From Nocardia africana NBRC 100379 (GTDB taxonomy: Bacteria; Actinomycetota; Actinomycetes; Mycobacteriales; Mycobacteriaceae): a stretch of DNA of 64,000 nucleotides. Below, piece by piece: positions 1 to 9,971 of this stretch (positions within the stretch are counted from its first letter, which is position 1; each line of letters opens with the position of its first letter). Location: positions 248,001 to 312,000 of the forward strand of contig NZ_BDAV01000012.1 in NCBI RefSeq assembly GCF_001612635.1, written 5' to 3'. The translations under genes and the position numbers were made by a program. The notes below the pieces were generated by a model that was given only the letters and a program-made list of their open reading frames with translations, was not told the DNA's origin and ran no database searches.

Positions 1-3000
1 CGCGGGCTCGCTCGGGAATCGAACCCTCGATCCGCTCGAAGCCGTACATCGCCGTGCCCTCCGGCAACCGCTTGAGCAGCGGCTCGTACACCAGCGTATT
101 ACCGCCCGAGGGGTGGAAGACGAAGACCGGGATCGCGGTCGAGCCCTCGGGCAGCGGCCGCAGCGGGCGGATGAAGCCCTCGACCTCGGTGGCCGAATCC
201 TGGTGGCGGCGAACGATATCCGACAGCTGTTCGATCGTCTCGCAGTCGAGCACGTCGTCGACGTCGATGGTGCTGCCGACCCGATCGGACAGGCGCGCGG
301 CCAGCTTCTCCGCGGTGTCCTCGTCGAGGATCGGCAGGGTGTTGAAGATGCCGCCGGCCGACTTACCGGTGACCATCGCCCAGGCGGCGAAGGTCAACCG
401 CTCGGCCGCATCACGCGGGGGCACATCGGCTTCCGGTTCCTTGGTACCCGCGACCTGGCCGCCGAACACGGCCGCCGCCTTCGCGGGAGCGGTCTTGGCT
501 TCGGCGGCCGCATCCTTCGGCTCGGCTGCGTCGCTCGCCGAATCCACCGCGGCGTTCGCCTCTCGATCCGCGTCGGCCGCACCGGCGGTTTCGGCGGGAG
601 CGGCCGATTCGACCGGCTTCGGCTCGGCGGCCTCGACCTGCTGTTTCACCGCCGCGGCCGGATCCTCCCCGGCCTCCATCGCGGCGCGCGCCGCGGCGAC
701 GAAGTTGTCGTCCACGGTGAGCGAACCGCCATCGGCCGCTTGCTTTTCCGCCATCGCGGCGACCTCGTCGCGGTGCTCGATGGCGTAGCGCAGCACCTTG
801 CCGACCTCGTTGAGGCTGGCATCGCGCACCGCGGAGACCTGCAGCGACGGGATGTCGAATTCGTATTCGACGCGGTTCTTGATCCGCATCGCCATCAGCG
901 AGTCGAGTCCCAGCTCCATCAGCGGGATCTCCATCGGCAGATCCTCCACGGCATAACCCATGGATTCCGCGGCGATGGTGGCCAGACGCTCCTCGACGGT
1001 CTGCGTACCGTTCGGGTCCCAGCGTTCGCCGAAACTCTCCGCGACGACGAGATCGGCTGTGCCACTGTCGTTTTCGGCGGGAGCGGGCGCGGGCTGCTGG
1101 ACGGCGGGTGCCGGGGTTCCGTTGGTGGACGGTGCGCTCGCGGTGACCACCGCGTCGAACAGCAGCCGGAACGCAGCGCCCTCGCGGGCATGGACCTGGA
1201 CCGAGGCGCCGCCCGGATGCGGGGTCAGCGTCGTGGTCAGGGTGCCGGATGCCGGCAGCGGGGAATGCGCGACGGACGCGCCCAGTGCGACGTCCGACAA
1301 CACCTGCGCCGCAGCCGCATTCACCAGTCCGGCGAGATCGGTGACCGCCGAGGCCGCGACCTCCCAGGCATGGCGGCCGTCGGGCAACGCCACGTGCGCA
1401 CCAGGCACGCGGCCACTACCCGAACCCGTGGCGATGCTGACCTTGGGCCAGTATTCCTTGCGCAGGAAGGCGGTTCGCGGCACGTCGGCGTAGTCACCGG
1501 CGGGCAGCAGCGACACCAGGTCGACCGGATGCCCCTGCACATACAGCTGGGCCAGTGCGGCGATGACGGCCGCGGACTCGTCCTCCTTGCGCTTCAGCGT
1601 GGGGATCAGAGCCGCATTGTGCACACCGGCGGCGAAGGTCGTGCCCATGACCTGCATGAGCGCAACGGAATTCGGCGCCAGTTCCAGGTAGGTGGTGATA
1701 CCGGCGTCGACCGCGCGGCGGATCGCGTTGGTGAAGTACACCGAGCCGCGCATATTGGTCACCCAGTAGTCGACATCGTGCACCGGGTCCGAACCGGCCT
1801 TGTACACGGTCGCCTTGTGCACGGTCGAGTAGAGATCCGTGGTCACCCTGGTCGGCTCGATGCCGGCCAGCTCCGCGGCCAGCTCGCCCAGCAGCGGGTC
1901 CATCTGCGAGGTGTGCCCCGCGCCGCGGGTCTGCAGTACCCGCGCGAATTTGCCCTCGGCTTCGGCGCGCGCCACGATCGCGTGCACCTGGTCCGGCGGG
2001 CCGCCGATCACGGTATTGGTCGGCGCGGCGTACACCGCGACCTCGAGATCCGGGTACTCCGGCAGCACCTTCTCGATATCTTCGGCGCTGTACTCGACCA
2101 GGGCCATATTGCGCACCTGGTCGTCGGTGATCATCTGCTCGCCCTCGCCCATCAGTCGCGAGCGCGCGCAGATCACACGGACCGCGTCCTCGAGCGGGAG
2201 ACCACCGGAGATGTACGCACCGGCCGCCTCACCCTGCGAATGCCCCACCACGCCATGCGGTTCGGCGCCGTGCGCACGCAGCAGCGCGGCCAGACCGAGC
2301 TGGATGGTGAACACACCGACCTGTGAGGTGCCCACATCCCAGTCCTGGGCGTCGTCGAGGATCATCTCCTTGACCGAATATCCGGCCTCGTCGACAACCA
2401 GCTCGTCGACCTCGTCCACGGTCCGGGCGAAGATCGAATTCTCCAGGTAGAGCTGCTTACCCATCTTCCGGTGGTGCGAGCCGAATCCGGCCAGCACCCA
2501 CATCGGTCCCTGGGCGGCCGGGGAATCGGCGGTGAACACACCCGGCCCCGGCTTACCGGCGGCGATGGCGCGCAATCCGGCCACGGCCTCCTCATGGGTC
2601 TTGGCCAGCACCACGCCACGCGAACGCCCGTGGTTGCGCTTGGCCAGCGACCGTGCCACATCCTCGAGCGGAGTAGCCTGTCCCGCTTCGGATTCCAGCC
2701 AATCGGCGAGGTCGCTCGCGGCCCGGCGACGGCGCGACGGGAGATACGCCGAAACCGGCAGGATCACCGGCAGCGGCTCGGTGCGCTCCTGCGTCCACTC
2801 GGCAGCCTCGGCGACGGGCTCGGGTTCGGCCAGCGGATCGTTGCCCTCGATGATGGCCTCGGCACCGGCGAGGACATCGGTCGCCTCGTCGTCGAGGCCC
2901 GCATCGAGCTCGGCATCGGCTGAAGCACCTTGCGCCGCATCGTCTTTCGCCTCGGCGGCGGCAGCGGCCGGCACATATTCCTGGATGACCACGTGGGCGT

Positions 3001-4708
3001 TGGTGCCACCGAATCCGAATCCGGAGACGCCGATGGTGGCGGTACCACTGTAGCGCGGGAATTCGGTCGGCTCGTCGACAACCTTGAGGTGCGCCTGATC
3101 GAACGGAATGAAGGGGCTCGGCCCCGCGTAGCCGATATTCGGCGGAATGACGTTGTGCTGCAACGCCAGAATCACCTTGGAGAGGGCGGCGGCACCGGCG
3201 CCGGATTCGAGATGTCCGAAGTTGGTCTTCGCCGAACCCAGCAGCGCCGGCTTGTCGTCGTCGCGACCACGGCCGACCACCCGGCCGAGCGCGTCGGCCT
3301 CGATCGGATCACCGATCGGGGTACCGGTGCCGTGTGCCTCGATGTAGTCGACGGTCGAGGGCGCGATACCGGCATCCCGGTACGCGCGGCGCAGGACATC
3401 GACCTGTGCCTCGGGGTTCGGTGCCGGCAGTCCGTTGGAACGACCGTCGGAGTTGACGGCAGTACCCTTCACGACCGCGAGAATTCGGTCCCCGTCACGT
3501 TCGGCGTCGGCCAGGCGCTTGAGCACCACCATGCCGGCGCCCTCACTGCGGACCATGCCGTCGGCATCGGAGGAGAACGCTTTGATGTGGCCGTCTTTCG
3601 CGACCGCGCCGATGGAGTCGAATCCGAGTGTGATCGCGGGGGCCAGCAGCATGTTCACACCACCGGCCAGCGCCACGTCGGCGTCGCCGTTGCGCAGTGC
3701 GCGCACCGCATCGTGCACCGCCACCAGCGTCGAGGAGCACGCGGTGTCCACGGCCACCGAAGGACCGCGGAAATCGTAGAAGTACGACACCCGGTTGGCG
3801 ACGATCGCGGTGGAGCCGCCGGTGAGAGCGTAGGCATCGGCCGAGGCCGGAGCGTCGGCGTCCGACTTGCCCAGCCCGAGTGCGGCGATCAGCGAGAAAT
3901 CGTTGGTCGAGGTGCCGATGAACACGCCGACCGATTCGCCCTTGAGGGTGTTCGCCGGAATCCGCGCGTGCTCCAGCGCTTCCCAGGTCAGCTCCATCAT
4001 CAGGCGCTGCTGCGGGTCGACGCGCTCGACCTCCACGGGCGACATCGCGAAGAATTCCGCGTCGAAGCCCTTGATCACGTCCTGGTCGAGGTAGCCGCCG
4101 AGGGTATTGCCGTTCTCCACGGCCGCCGCGATATCCGGATCGGACAGGAATTCGGACCAGCGGCCCTCGGGCAGCTCCCGGATGCCGTCACCCCGGTTGA
4201 TCAGGAAATCCCAGGTCGACTCCGGCGTATCGCCGGCTCCGGGCAGTCGCGTGGAGAGGCCGACGATGGCGATGTCGTGTGCCGCCCCCGGCTGATATCC
4301 GGCGGTGTAGAAGGTGTCGTCGGCCGCCTCCTCCGGCGCCTCCGGCTCACCGTTGATGATCCGCTCGGCGAGCGCCGCGATCGTCGGATGCTGATACACG
4401 ATCGTCGCGTTCAGCAGGACGCCGGTGAGCTCTTCGATATCACCGCCCAAGGCGATCGCGTCCCGGGAGGCCAGGCCGAATTCCTCCATCGGCCGGTCGA
4501 CCGTGATCTGCTCCACGGGCTGGCCGGTGGCGTCGGCGACCCAGCGCTGCAGCCACTCGCGCAGCTCGGCCACCGACATGTCGGTACCGCCGGATTTCGC
4601 GACACCGCCCGGCTCGGTCACACTCTGCTCGGTCGCATTGGTCTGCTCCACCTCGGCGTTCGCGTCGCCGGTGGTTGCCGTCGTCTGGGTGCCCTCGTTA
4701 TCAGCCAT
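1..4708 (-). CDS. pks13: Polyketide synthase Pks13, partial (3' end off the window)
   Basis: Condensing enzyme that joins two activated fatty chains into the alpha-alkyl beta-keto mycolate precursor. The start ATG is at 4708 and about 1,569 codons run unbroken to the left edge; as I recall the M. tuberculosis enzyme has about 1,730, so most of the thioesterase is missing. Order seen: N-terminal ACP (FGLASRDAIAL, Ser as phosphopantetheine site), ketosynthase (DTACSST near residue 325, EAHGTGTPIGDP, KTNFGH), acyltransferase (GHSQGEAAGA), C-terminal ACP (LGLDSLMAMR), an Ala/Glu/Lys-rich linker of about 90 residues, then the thioesterase beginning at PVFVFHPSGGNT. This ACP-KS-AT-ACP-TE plan and the fadD32 neighbour make the identity secure. 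The ACP loaded by FadD32 is the N-terminal one by analogy. Confidence 0.96.
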   Translation of the reverse strand, partial: MADNEGTQTTATTGDANAEVEQTNATEQSVTEPGGVAKSGGTDMSVAELREWLQRWVADATGQPVEQITVDRPMEEFGLASRDAIALGGDIEELTGVLLNATIVYQHPTIAALAERIINGEPEAPEEAADDTFYTAGYQPGAAHDIAIVGLSTRLPGAGDTPESTWDFLINRGDGIRELPEGRWSEFLSDPDIAAAVENGNTLGGYLDQDVIKGFDAEFFAMSPVEVERVDPQQRLMMELTWEALEHARIPANTLKGESVGVFIGTSTNDFSLIAALGLGKSDADAPASADAYALTGGSTAIVANRVSYFYDFRGPSVAVDTACSSTLVAVHDAVRALRNGDADVALAGGVNMLLAPAITLGFDSIGAVAKDGHIKAFSSDADGMVRSEGAGMVVLKRLADAERDGDRILAVVKGTAVNSDGRSNGLPAPNPEAQVDVLRRAYRDAGIAPSTVDYIEAHGTGTPIGDPIEADALGRVVGRGRDDDKPALLGSAKTNFGHLESGAGAAALSKVILALQHNVIPPNIGYAGPSPFIPFDQAHLKVVDEPTEFPRYSGTATIGVSGFGFGGTNAHVVIQEYVPAAAAAEAKDDAAQGASADAELDAGLDDEATDVLAGAEAIIEGNDPLAEPEPVAEAAEWTQERTEPLPVILPVSAYLPSRRRRAASDLADWLESEAGQATPLEDVARSLAKRNHGRSRGVVLAKTHEEAVAGLRAIAAGKPGPGVFTADSPAAQGPMWVLAGFGSHHRKMGKQLYLENSIFARTVDEVDELVVDEAGYSVKEMILDDAQDWDVGTSQVGVFTIQLGLAALLRAHGAEPHGVVGHSQGEAAGAYISGGLPLEDAVRVICARSRLMGEGEQMITDDQVRNMALVEYSAEDIEKVLPEYPDLEVAVYAAPTNTVIGGPPDQVHAIVARAEAEGKFARVLQTRGAGHTSQMDPLLGELAAELAGIEPTRVTTDLYSTVHKATVYKAGSDPVHDVDYWVTNMRGSVYFTNAIRRAVDAGITTYLELAPNSVALMQVMGTTFAAGVHNAALIPTLKRKEDESAAVIAALAQLYVQGHPVDLVSLLPAGDYADVPRTAFLRKEYWPKVSIATGSGSGRVPGAHVALPDGRHAWEVAASAVTDLAGLVNAAAAQVLSDVALGASVAHSPLPASGTLTTTLTPHPGGASVQVHAREGAAFRLLFDAVVTASAPSTNGTPAPAVQQPAPAPAENDSGTADLVVAESFGERWDPNGTQTVEERLATIAAESMGYAVEDLPMEIPLMELGLDSLMAMRIKNRVEYEFDIPSLQVSAVRDASLNEVGKVLRYAIEHRDEVAAMAEKQAADGGSLTVDDNFVAAARAAMEAGEDPAAAVKQQVEAAEPKPVESAAPAETAGAADADREANAAVDSASDAAEPKDAAAEAKTAPAKAAAVFGGQVAGTKEPEADVPPRDAAERLTFAAWAMVTGKSAGGIFNTLPILDEDTAEKLAARLSDRVGSTIDVDDVLDCETIEQLSDIVRRHQDSATEVEGFIRPLRPLPEGSTAIPVFVFHPSGGNTLVYEPLLKRLPEGTAMYGFERIEGSIPERAR

Positions 4709-4784
4709 CAATTCCTCAAGCTACCTGTGTGCGAATGTTGCGCGGGCGGGGATTGACAGCCGATTCGCCGTCATGTGGATAAGT

Positions 4785-4807
4785 GGCGGGTTGTGGAAAA
4801 ACCCGCC
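4785..4807 (-). terminator. Hairpin between fadD32 and pks13
   Basis: An 8-bp perfect stem (GGCGGGTT / AACCCGCC) with a 7-nt loop lies about 145 bp after the fadD32 stop and about 75 bp before the pks13 start. It could be a weak terminator or an attenuator that uncouples the two genes. There is no U-tract, so its function is inferred from the fold alone. Confidence 0.4.
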
Positions 4808-4952
4808 GCCGGAACGCGTCTCCCGGCGAATTCCACACCGCCGTGGCCTGCCGAACGGCCCGCCGAACGGGCACGTCACAGCGACCAACGGACCGGCCGG
4901 GGCGACGAGAAACCCCGATCTCGGCACGGTGGGAAGTCACCGGGAGCACGAC

Positions 4953-6875
4953 TTACTCTTCGTCCGGTGCGTCGGGGAACGCCTGCTGCTGATAGCCACC
5001 GCGCAGGGTGCCCTCCAGATACGCGGCCCGGCACGCCCGGCGTGCCAGCTTGCCGCTCGAGGTACGCGGAATCGAACCCGCGGGCACCAGCAGCACGTCG
5101 CGCACGGTCACGCCGTGACGCTGCGACAGCGCACCACGCACCGCGTCGGCGATCGGCTGCGGGTCGGCCTTGTGCGCGCCCGGACCCCGCTCGGCCACGA
5201 TCACCAGCTGCTCGGAGGCATTGTCGGCGTCGTACTTCAGGCCGGCGTGGCTGTCGGCGGCGAAGACCTCGGCCGGCAGCTGGTTGGCCGGCACCGAGAA
5301 CGCCGCGATGAAGCCCGGGCGCAGCATCTTGCTGGCCTCCTGCGCGGAGAACTCGAGGTCCTGCGGGTAGTGGTTGCGGCCGTCGACGATCACCAGGTCC
5401 TTGACGCGGCCGGTGATGTACAGCTCGCCGTCGACGTACACGCCGTAGTCACCGGTGCGCAGCCAGATCGCGTCGTCGGGGGTGCCGGCGGCGTGCGAGC
5501 CCTCGGCCTGGCGGTTGGGCAGCAGGTTCTTGAAGGTCTTGCGAGTTTCCTCGTCGCGACCCCAGTAACCGATACCGATGTTGTTGCCGTGCAACCAGAT
5601 TTCGCCGACGCGGCCCTCGGGCAGCTCCTGGGCGCCCTCGGGGCTGTCGATCGATTCCGGGTCGACGATCGCGGCCCACTGCGACAGCGCGACGTAGCCA
5701 CAGCTCACCTGCGCGATCGCGTTCGGCGCACTCTGGTCGACCTTCACCACGCGTCCGGCGTTGAGTTCGTTGCGGTCGACGTAGATGACCTTGGCCTCGT
5801 CCTCGGCCCGCGTCGCGGAGACGAACAGGGTCGCCTCGGCCATGCCGTAGCAGGGCTTGATCGCGGTCTTGGGCAGCCCGTAGGGGGCGAAGGCCTCGTT
5901 GAACTTCTTCATCGACGAGGTGGTCACCGGTTCACTGCCGTTGATCAGGCCGATCACGTTCGACAGATCCAGCGTCTCGCCGTTCTTCGGCAGACCGCGC
6001 GCCGCGGCGTGCTCGAAGGCGAAGTTCGGCGCGGCGGCGAAGGTGCCGGCACCGTCGGAGACCGCGGCGAGTTCGGAGATCCAGCGACCCGGGCGCCGGA
6101 CGAAGGCGCTCGGCGACATGATGGTGATGTACTTGCCGCCGATGGCCGGCAGGATCACGCACAGCAGGCCCATGTCGTGGTACAGCGGCAGCCAGGTGAC
6201 ACCGCGCGAATTCCAGTCCAGGTTGATGGCGTTGACCATCTGCAGCAGGTTGGTGCCGACCGCGCGGTGGGTGATCTCCACACCGGCCGGGGTCCGGGTC
6301 GAACCGGAGGTGTACTGCAGGTAGGCGATGTCGTCCACGGCCAGATCCGGCCGCACCCAGGACTCGCCGAGGGTGTCGGGCACCGCGTCGACGGCGATGA
6401 TGCGCGGACGCTGCGCGGCCGGCAGCGGCCGGAAGAACTGGCGCACGCCGGCGGCCGAGGAGCTCGCGGTCAGAATCGCCGACGGCTTGCAGTCGCCGAG
6501 GACGGCGTGCAGACGGTCGGTGTGGCCCGGCTCGTCCGGATCGAACAGCGGCACGGCGATGGTGCCGGCGTAGATGGCGGCGAAGAAGGAGATCACATAG
6601 TCCAGGCCCTGCGGCGCCAGAATCGCCACCCGATCGCCGGGTTTGGTCACCTGTTGCAGGCGAGCGGCCACCGCGCGCAGCCGGACGCCGAATTCCTTCC
6701 AGGTCAGGTCCTGATACTCCCCGTCGCGCTCGCGGGAGTAGTCGATATAGCGATACGCAAGATCGTTCGCATCGTTGCGGGTGTGCTTCTCGACGTAATC
6801 GACCAGGGTGCGGCCCTCGGGAATACTGATGTTCCCGGTTTCGTCCAGGTAATCGTCGAAAGTCTCGTCCGTCAT
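4953..6875 (-). CDS. fadD32: Long-chain fatty-acyl-AMP ligase FadD32
   Basis: Fatty-acyl-AMP ligase (FAAL) that adenylates the long meromycolic acid and loads it on the N-terminal ACP of Pks13. It has 640 residues, close to the roughly 637 of the mycobacterial enzyme. Adenylate-forming signatures are present: YTSGSTRTPAGVEITHRAV (P-loop core), CYGMAEATLFVS (A5), LRTGDYGVYVDGELYITGR (A7/A8). The frame opens further upstream, but the ATG at 6875 is chosen because a GGAGGAGAAGG ribosome site directly precedes it. It lies 244 bp upstream of pks13 on the same strand, the universal arrangement in mycolate producers. Confidence 0.96.
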   Translation of the reverse strand: MTDETFDDYLDETGNISIPEGRTLVDYVEKHTRNDANDLAYRYIDYSRERDGEYQDLTWKEFGVRLRAVAARLQQVTKPGDRVAILAPQGLDYVISFFAAIYAGTIAVPLFDPDEPGHTDRLHAVLGDCKPSAILTASSSAAGVRQFFRPLPAAQRPRIIAVDAVPDTLGESWVRPDLAVDDIAYLQYTSGSTRTPAGVEITHRAVGTNLLQMVNAINLDWNSRGVTWLPLYHDMGLLCVILPAIGGKYITIMSPSAFVRRPGRWISELAAVSDGAGTFAAAPNFAFEHAAARGLPKNGETLDLSNVIGLINGSEPVTTSSMKKFNEAFAPYGLPKTAIKPCYGMAEATLFVSATRAEDEAKVIYVDRNELNAGRVVKVDQSAPNAIAQVSCGYVALSQWAAIVDPESIDSPEGAQELPEGRVGEIWLHGNNIGIGYWGRDEETRKTFKNLLPNRQAEGSHAAGTPDDAIWLRTGDYGVYVDGELYITGRVKDLVIVDGRNHYPQDLEFSAQEASKMLRPGFIAAFSVPANQLPAEVFAADSHAGLKYDADNASEQLVIVAERGPGAHKADPQPIADAVRGALSQRHGVTVRDVLLVPAGSIPRTSSGKLARRACRAAYLEGTLRGGYQQQAFPDAPDEE

Positions 6876-7117
6876 TCCTTCTCCTCCGAGGCACACGCAG
6901 CACGGCGACATGGCCGCTGTTACCTGTGAGGCCCCGACTCTCTTTCACCCGCGGGCGCTCTGTGGTGCGAGAGCTTGCCTGCAGCTTTTTCCGGTGGCCT
7001 GCGCGGTGACCACCTATCGGCTAGATGTACTCGAGCCAGGGACATGTTACAGAGCAGGCCCCGAAGCGGTCTCCGGAGCGAGCCGAACGATTCCCCGGCT
7101 TGCACGGTGGCGACTCG

Positions 7118-8152
7118 CTACGGCTCCTCTCGCAGCAAGGGGATCACCGGTGCGAAAGCATCCATCTGCGTCGGAAACACTCCGACATAGGACATCGATG
7201 TCAATCGCCGCACGTTACGGATCTGCTCGGCGATCTCCTCGAATGTGCCGATGGCCACATAGGGCGAGTTCAGGATGTCTTCCACCGACAACTGCACATC
7301 GACCTCGAGATCCGGGTGCAAACCCTTGTCAAGGGCGGCCAACGCCATCTCGGCCGTGCGCTCGCGATCGTCGGTGATCACGACGGCGGTGATGGTCCAG
7401 TTGAGTTCGATGTCGCCGAACCGGTCCCCGGCGGCCTGCTTGATGAGATTCACCTTCTCGATGGTCTTCTCGAGGGTGATTCCCGACAGCAGGCCCTTAC
7501 CGGTCTTGGTCGTGCGCGGCACGACCGAGATGATGTCGGCGTGCTTGGCGGCCAGTCGCAACATCTTGGGGCCGCCACCGCCGGTGACCAGCGGCGGGCG
7601 CGGGCCCTGCCGCGGCCGCGGCGTGCCCTTGATGCCGCGCACCTGATAGTGCTTGCCCTCGAAATGGCATTCCTGCCCGCGCAGGAGCACGTCGAGAATG
7701 GTCAGCGCCTCGTCCAGCTTCTCCAACCGCACGCCCGGCGATTCGTAGGGCAGGCCGGCGGCGTCGAATTCGCTCTTGATCCAGCCCGCGCCGACACCGA
7801 GTTCCAGCCGCCCGCGCGAGAGCACGTCGATGGTCGCGGCGTCCTTGGCCAGCACCACCGGATGCCGGAAACCGTTGGCCAGCACCGAGGTTCCGATCCG
7901 GATCCGGTCGGTGGCCACGGCCAGCGCGCCGAGTGCGGCGATCGGTCCGACCTGGGGGCCGAGGTGGTCCGGAATCGCGAAGGAGTCGTATCCGTATTCC
8001 TCGGCCTGCTGGGCGAGCTTGACGAATTTCCGCGCACCGCCCTCCTGCTGATTTCCTTCACCGGCAGCAGCGAATCGGAACGCGCGCGCCGGAACGCCCA
8101 GCGCTGTCATCTCGACACCGCTGGTCGCGCCGGCGGCGGCGGCTTCTGTCAT
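7118..8152 (-). CDS. F420-type LLM-class flavin oxidoreductase
   Basis: Luciferase-like (LLM) oxidoreductase of 344 residues, most like the F420-dependent TIM-barrel enzymes. It has the N-terminal strand region FVKLAQQAEEYGYDSFAIPDHL, a central SRGRLELGVGAGW stretch and PPLVTGGGGPKMLRLAAKHAD, typical of the family. The frame extends to a GTG at 8281, but that extension is poorly family-like; the ATG at 8152 follows GAGAGAG. The substrate is unknown. In M. tuberculosis fadD32 is followed upstream directly by the cutinase Rv3802c (recalled), so this gene is an insertion in the mycolate locus. Confidence 0.85.
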   Translation of the reverse strand: MTEAAAAGATSGVEMTALGVPARAFRFAAAGEGNQQEGGARKFVKLAQQAEEYGYDSFAIPDHLGPQVGPIAALGALAVATDRIRIGTSVLANGFRHPVVLAKDAATIDVLSRGRLELGVGAGWIKSEFDAAGLPYESPGVRLEKLDEALTILDVLLRGQECHFEGKHYQVRGIKGTPRPRQGPRPPLVTGGGGPKMLRLAAKHADIISVVPRTTKTGKGLLSGITLEKTIEKVNLIKQAAGDRFGDIELNWTITAVVITDDRERTAEMALAALDKGLHPDLEVDVQLSVEDILNSPYVAIGTFEEIAEQIRNVRRLTSMSYVGVFPTQMDAFAPVIPLLREEP

Positions 8153-8290
8153 GAACTCTCTGCTCCTGGCTGTGCGGATGTGCGCTGTGGCGCGATCATC
8201 GCTGCACTTTACAGCCTTCACCAAAATCTGAGTGACCCTCGGGTTTACTTTTTTTCCGGGATCTCCGGCGACCACGGTCACCGCTGGTCG

Positions 8291-9283
8291 TCAGCTGTGC
8301 GGCGGGTGGGGTGCGTCCTTGATCAGACCCTCGGCCCAGGCGGCCGTCCACTGGGTGGCCGTGGTGCCCTGATCGTCCACCTGGAAGGTGTTGTAGAGGC
8401 TGTGCACCGGATTGCCCACGGCGTGGGCCAGGGTCATCAGGCCGGGCACGATGTTCAGCGGGTTCAGCGCCTGCGGCGGGGCGTCACAGATCAGATCCCC
8501 GGGCGCGCAGATGGTGTTCATGCGCCCGGCCAGCGAACCGAAACCGGCACGCGGGCCCGTCATCGTGATGCCCGGAACCGACAGGCCCTTCAGCGCGACC
8601 TCCGCACCCACACCGGGCGGAGAGACACCGATCTCACCGGCCTGTCCGGGCCCGCCCACGCGACGGCCGTCGGCGATCAGCGTCACACCGAGAACCCGGT
8701 CGGCGGCGACCGGTCCCTGCCCGGCGCCGATCTGCGCTGCGATATCACCCGCGATCACCGCACCCTGCGAGAATCCGGCGATCACATAGTTGGTGAGCGG
8801 GCAGTTCTTCGACATATCGGTCAGTTCCGCCAGCGCGCGCTGCGTGCCCTCGGACCGGCTGTTGTTGTAGGAGGACTGACCGTCCGGCGGAATCGCGATC
8901 GGATTGGAGAATTGCGCGACGTAGGGGACGGTGTAGACGTCGAGCCGGGACTCCGGGAACTGCTGCCGCACCGGATTGGTCACATGCAGCATCAACGACG
9001 CCGGATTGGCCGTCGGATCGTGCGGATCGTCGTTGCTGTTCGACTCCCACGTTCCGGGAATCGCCAGTAACTGCACATCCGGGCAGGACGCCGGCTGGCT
9101 GCTGGGCTTACCCGGCTTGGGCGGTCCCGGCTTCGGGACGTGCAGCCGGCCCGCGAGCACGAACCACAGCACCAGCGCCAGGATCGCCACCAGCACCGCG
9201 ATCAGCACGAACAGCAGACAGCCGGGCCGCCGGTTGCGGGCGCGACCGCCCCCCGCATATCCGGAACGTCGTAGCGCGTTCAC
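8291..9283 (-). CDS. Cutinase-family serine esterase (Rv3802c-like)
   Basis: Membrane-anchored serine hydrolase of 330 residues. A basic N-terminus precedes one transmembrane segment (about residues 21-46), then a Pro-rich linker and an alpha/beta-hydrolase domain with the nucleophile elbow GFSQGA, a later CAPGDLICDAP (catalytic Asp region) and a C-terminal His in AHAVGNPVHSLY. Position and architecture match Rv3802c, a phospholipase/thioesterase needed for mycolate-layer homeostasis in mycobacteria. The GTG start overlaps the stop of the upstream lipoprotein gene in GTGA, indicating translational coupling. Confidence 0.9.
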   Translation of the reverse strand: MNALRRSGYAGGGRARNRRPGCLLFVLIAVLVAILALVLWFVLAGRLHVPKPGPPKPGKPSSQPASCPDVQLLAIPGTWESNSNDDPHDPTANPASLMLHVTNPVRQQFPESRLDVYTVPYVAQFSNPIAIPPDGQSSYNNSRSEGTQRALAELTDMSKNCPLTNYVIAGFSQGAVIAGDIAAQIGAGQGPVAADRVLGVTLIADGRRVGGPGQAGEIGVSPPGVGAEVALKGLSVPGITMTGPRAGFGSLAGRMNTICAPGDLICDAPPQALNPLNIVPGLMTLAHAVGNPVHSLYNTFQVDDQGTTATQWTAAWAEGLIKDAPHPPHS

Positions 9284-9828
9284 TTGTTGCAGTAGGACTG
9301 GGTCGCGACGTCGATGTAGATCTGGCCCGCCTGTTCAACCGACATCTTCTGCGGATCGAAGGACGGGTCGGTACCCGCCATCGCGTTCACGAACGTCTTG
9401 ACCTCCTGGTCGGAGGCGCCGCTCGCCTTGCTCTGGCAGACGTAGTTGGCCGCGGTGATCGCGATGTCCGGGCTGGACGGATTCACCCCGCGCTTCTTCA
9501 ACTCGTCCAGATAGGCCTGATCCTTCGCCGACAGCTGCGTGGTGTCGCCCGAGTTCGGCTGCGCCGGCTCCGGACGCTCGTTCGCCGTGCTGGTGGCCGG
9601 GGCCGGTTCCTGGGTGGGCTCGGGCGCCGCCTGGGCGCTGCTCGGCGCACTCTGCGCGGGCGCGACCGTGGCGCTCGTGTGGGACGGCTTCAACGTGGGC
9701 GTGCTCGACGCCGTGGAATCGTTACCGCCGCAGGCGGCCAGTAATCCGGTGGCCGCCAGCGCGACCATGATGCCGGCGACCTTGCCACCGGCGATGTACC
9801 GTTCTCCGACCGGACGGGTCCGAAGCAT
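9280..9828 (-). CDS. DUF732-like secreted lipoprotein
   Basis: Lipoprotein of 182 residues: signal peptide ending in the lipobox LLAACGG, a 70-residue Thr/Pro/Ala-rich linker and a C-terminal helical domain (AKDQAYLDELKKRGVNP ... YIDVATQSYC) with two Cys, characteristic of DUF732. The frame opens at 9948, but the ATG at 9828 gives a clean signal peptide and is preceded by AGGACA. It is translationally coupled to the cutinase, which suggests a partner or accessory role. The function of DUF732 proteins is not established. Confidence 0.8.
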   Translation of the reverse strand: MLRTRPVGERYIAGGKVAGIMVALAATGLLAACGGNDSTASSTPTLKPSHTSATVAPAQSAPSSAQAAPEPTQEPAPATSTANERPEPAQPNSGDTTQLSAKDQAYLDELKKRGVNPSSPDIAITAANYVCQSKASGASDQEVKTFVNAMAGTDPSFDPQKMSVEQAGQIYIDVATQSYCNK

Positions 9829-9971
9829 GAATCGTGTCCTCGATCTAGTTCGCTGAGGGCTAGAACTTCTTCCAAGGCCTAGCAGGTCGCGCTCCAGGTT
9901 AACGGCAACCGGCGCGGACAGGGATTCCATGGCCGGAACCCTCATCAACCACTTAAAGGTGACTTATCGCC

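Noticed and set aside
13..28. GAATCGAACCC, resembling the T-loop of a tRNA
   Set aside because: It lies in the pks13 thioesterase reading frame, and no acceptor or anticodon stem can be built around it.
113..2326. Long plus-strand open frame (737 codons) over pks13
   Set aside because: Arg/His/Gly-rich composition typical of the antisense frame of GC-rich genes, with no family motif; the minus strand carries Pks13 domains.
5067..5082. Second GAATCGAACCC tRNA-like string
   Set aside because: It lies inside fadD32 and encodes part of the conserved C-terminal domain; no cloverleaf.
4425..6929. Long plus-strand open frame over fadD32
   Set aside because: Antisense shadow with low-complexity Arg/Val/Asp composition; the minus strand encodes a complete FadD32.
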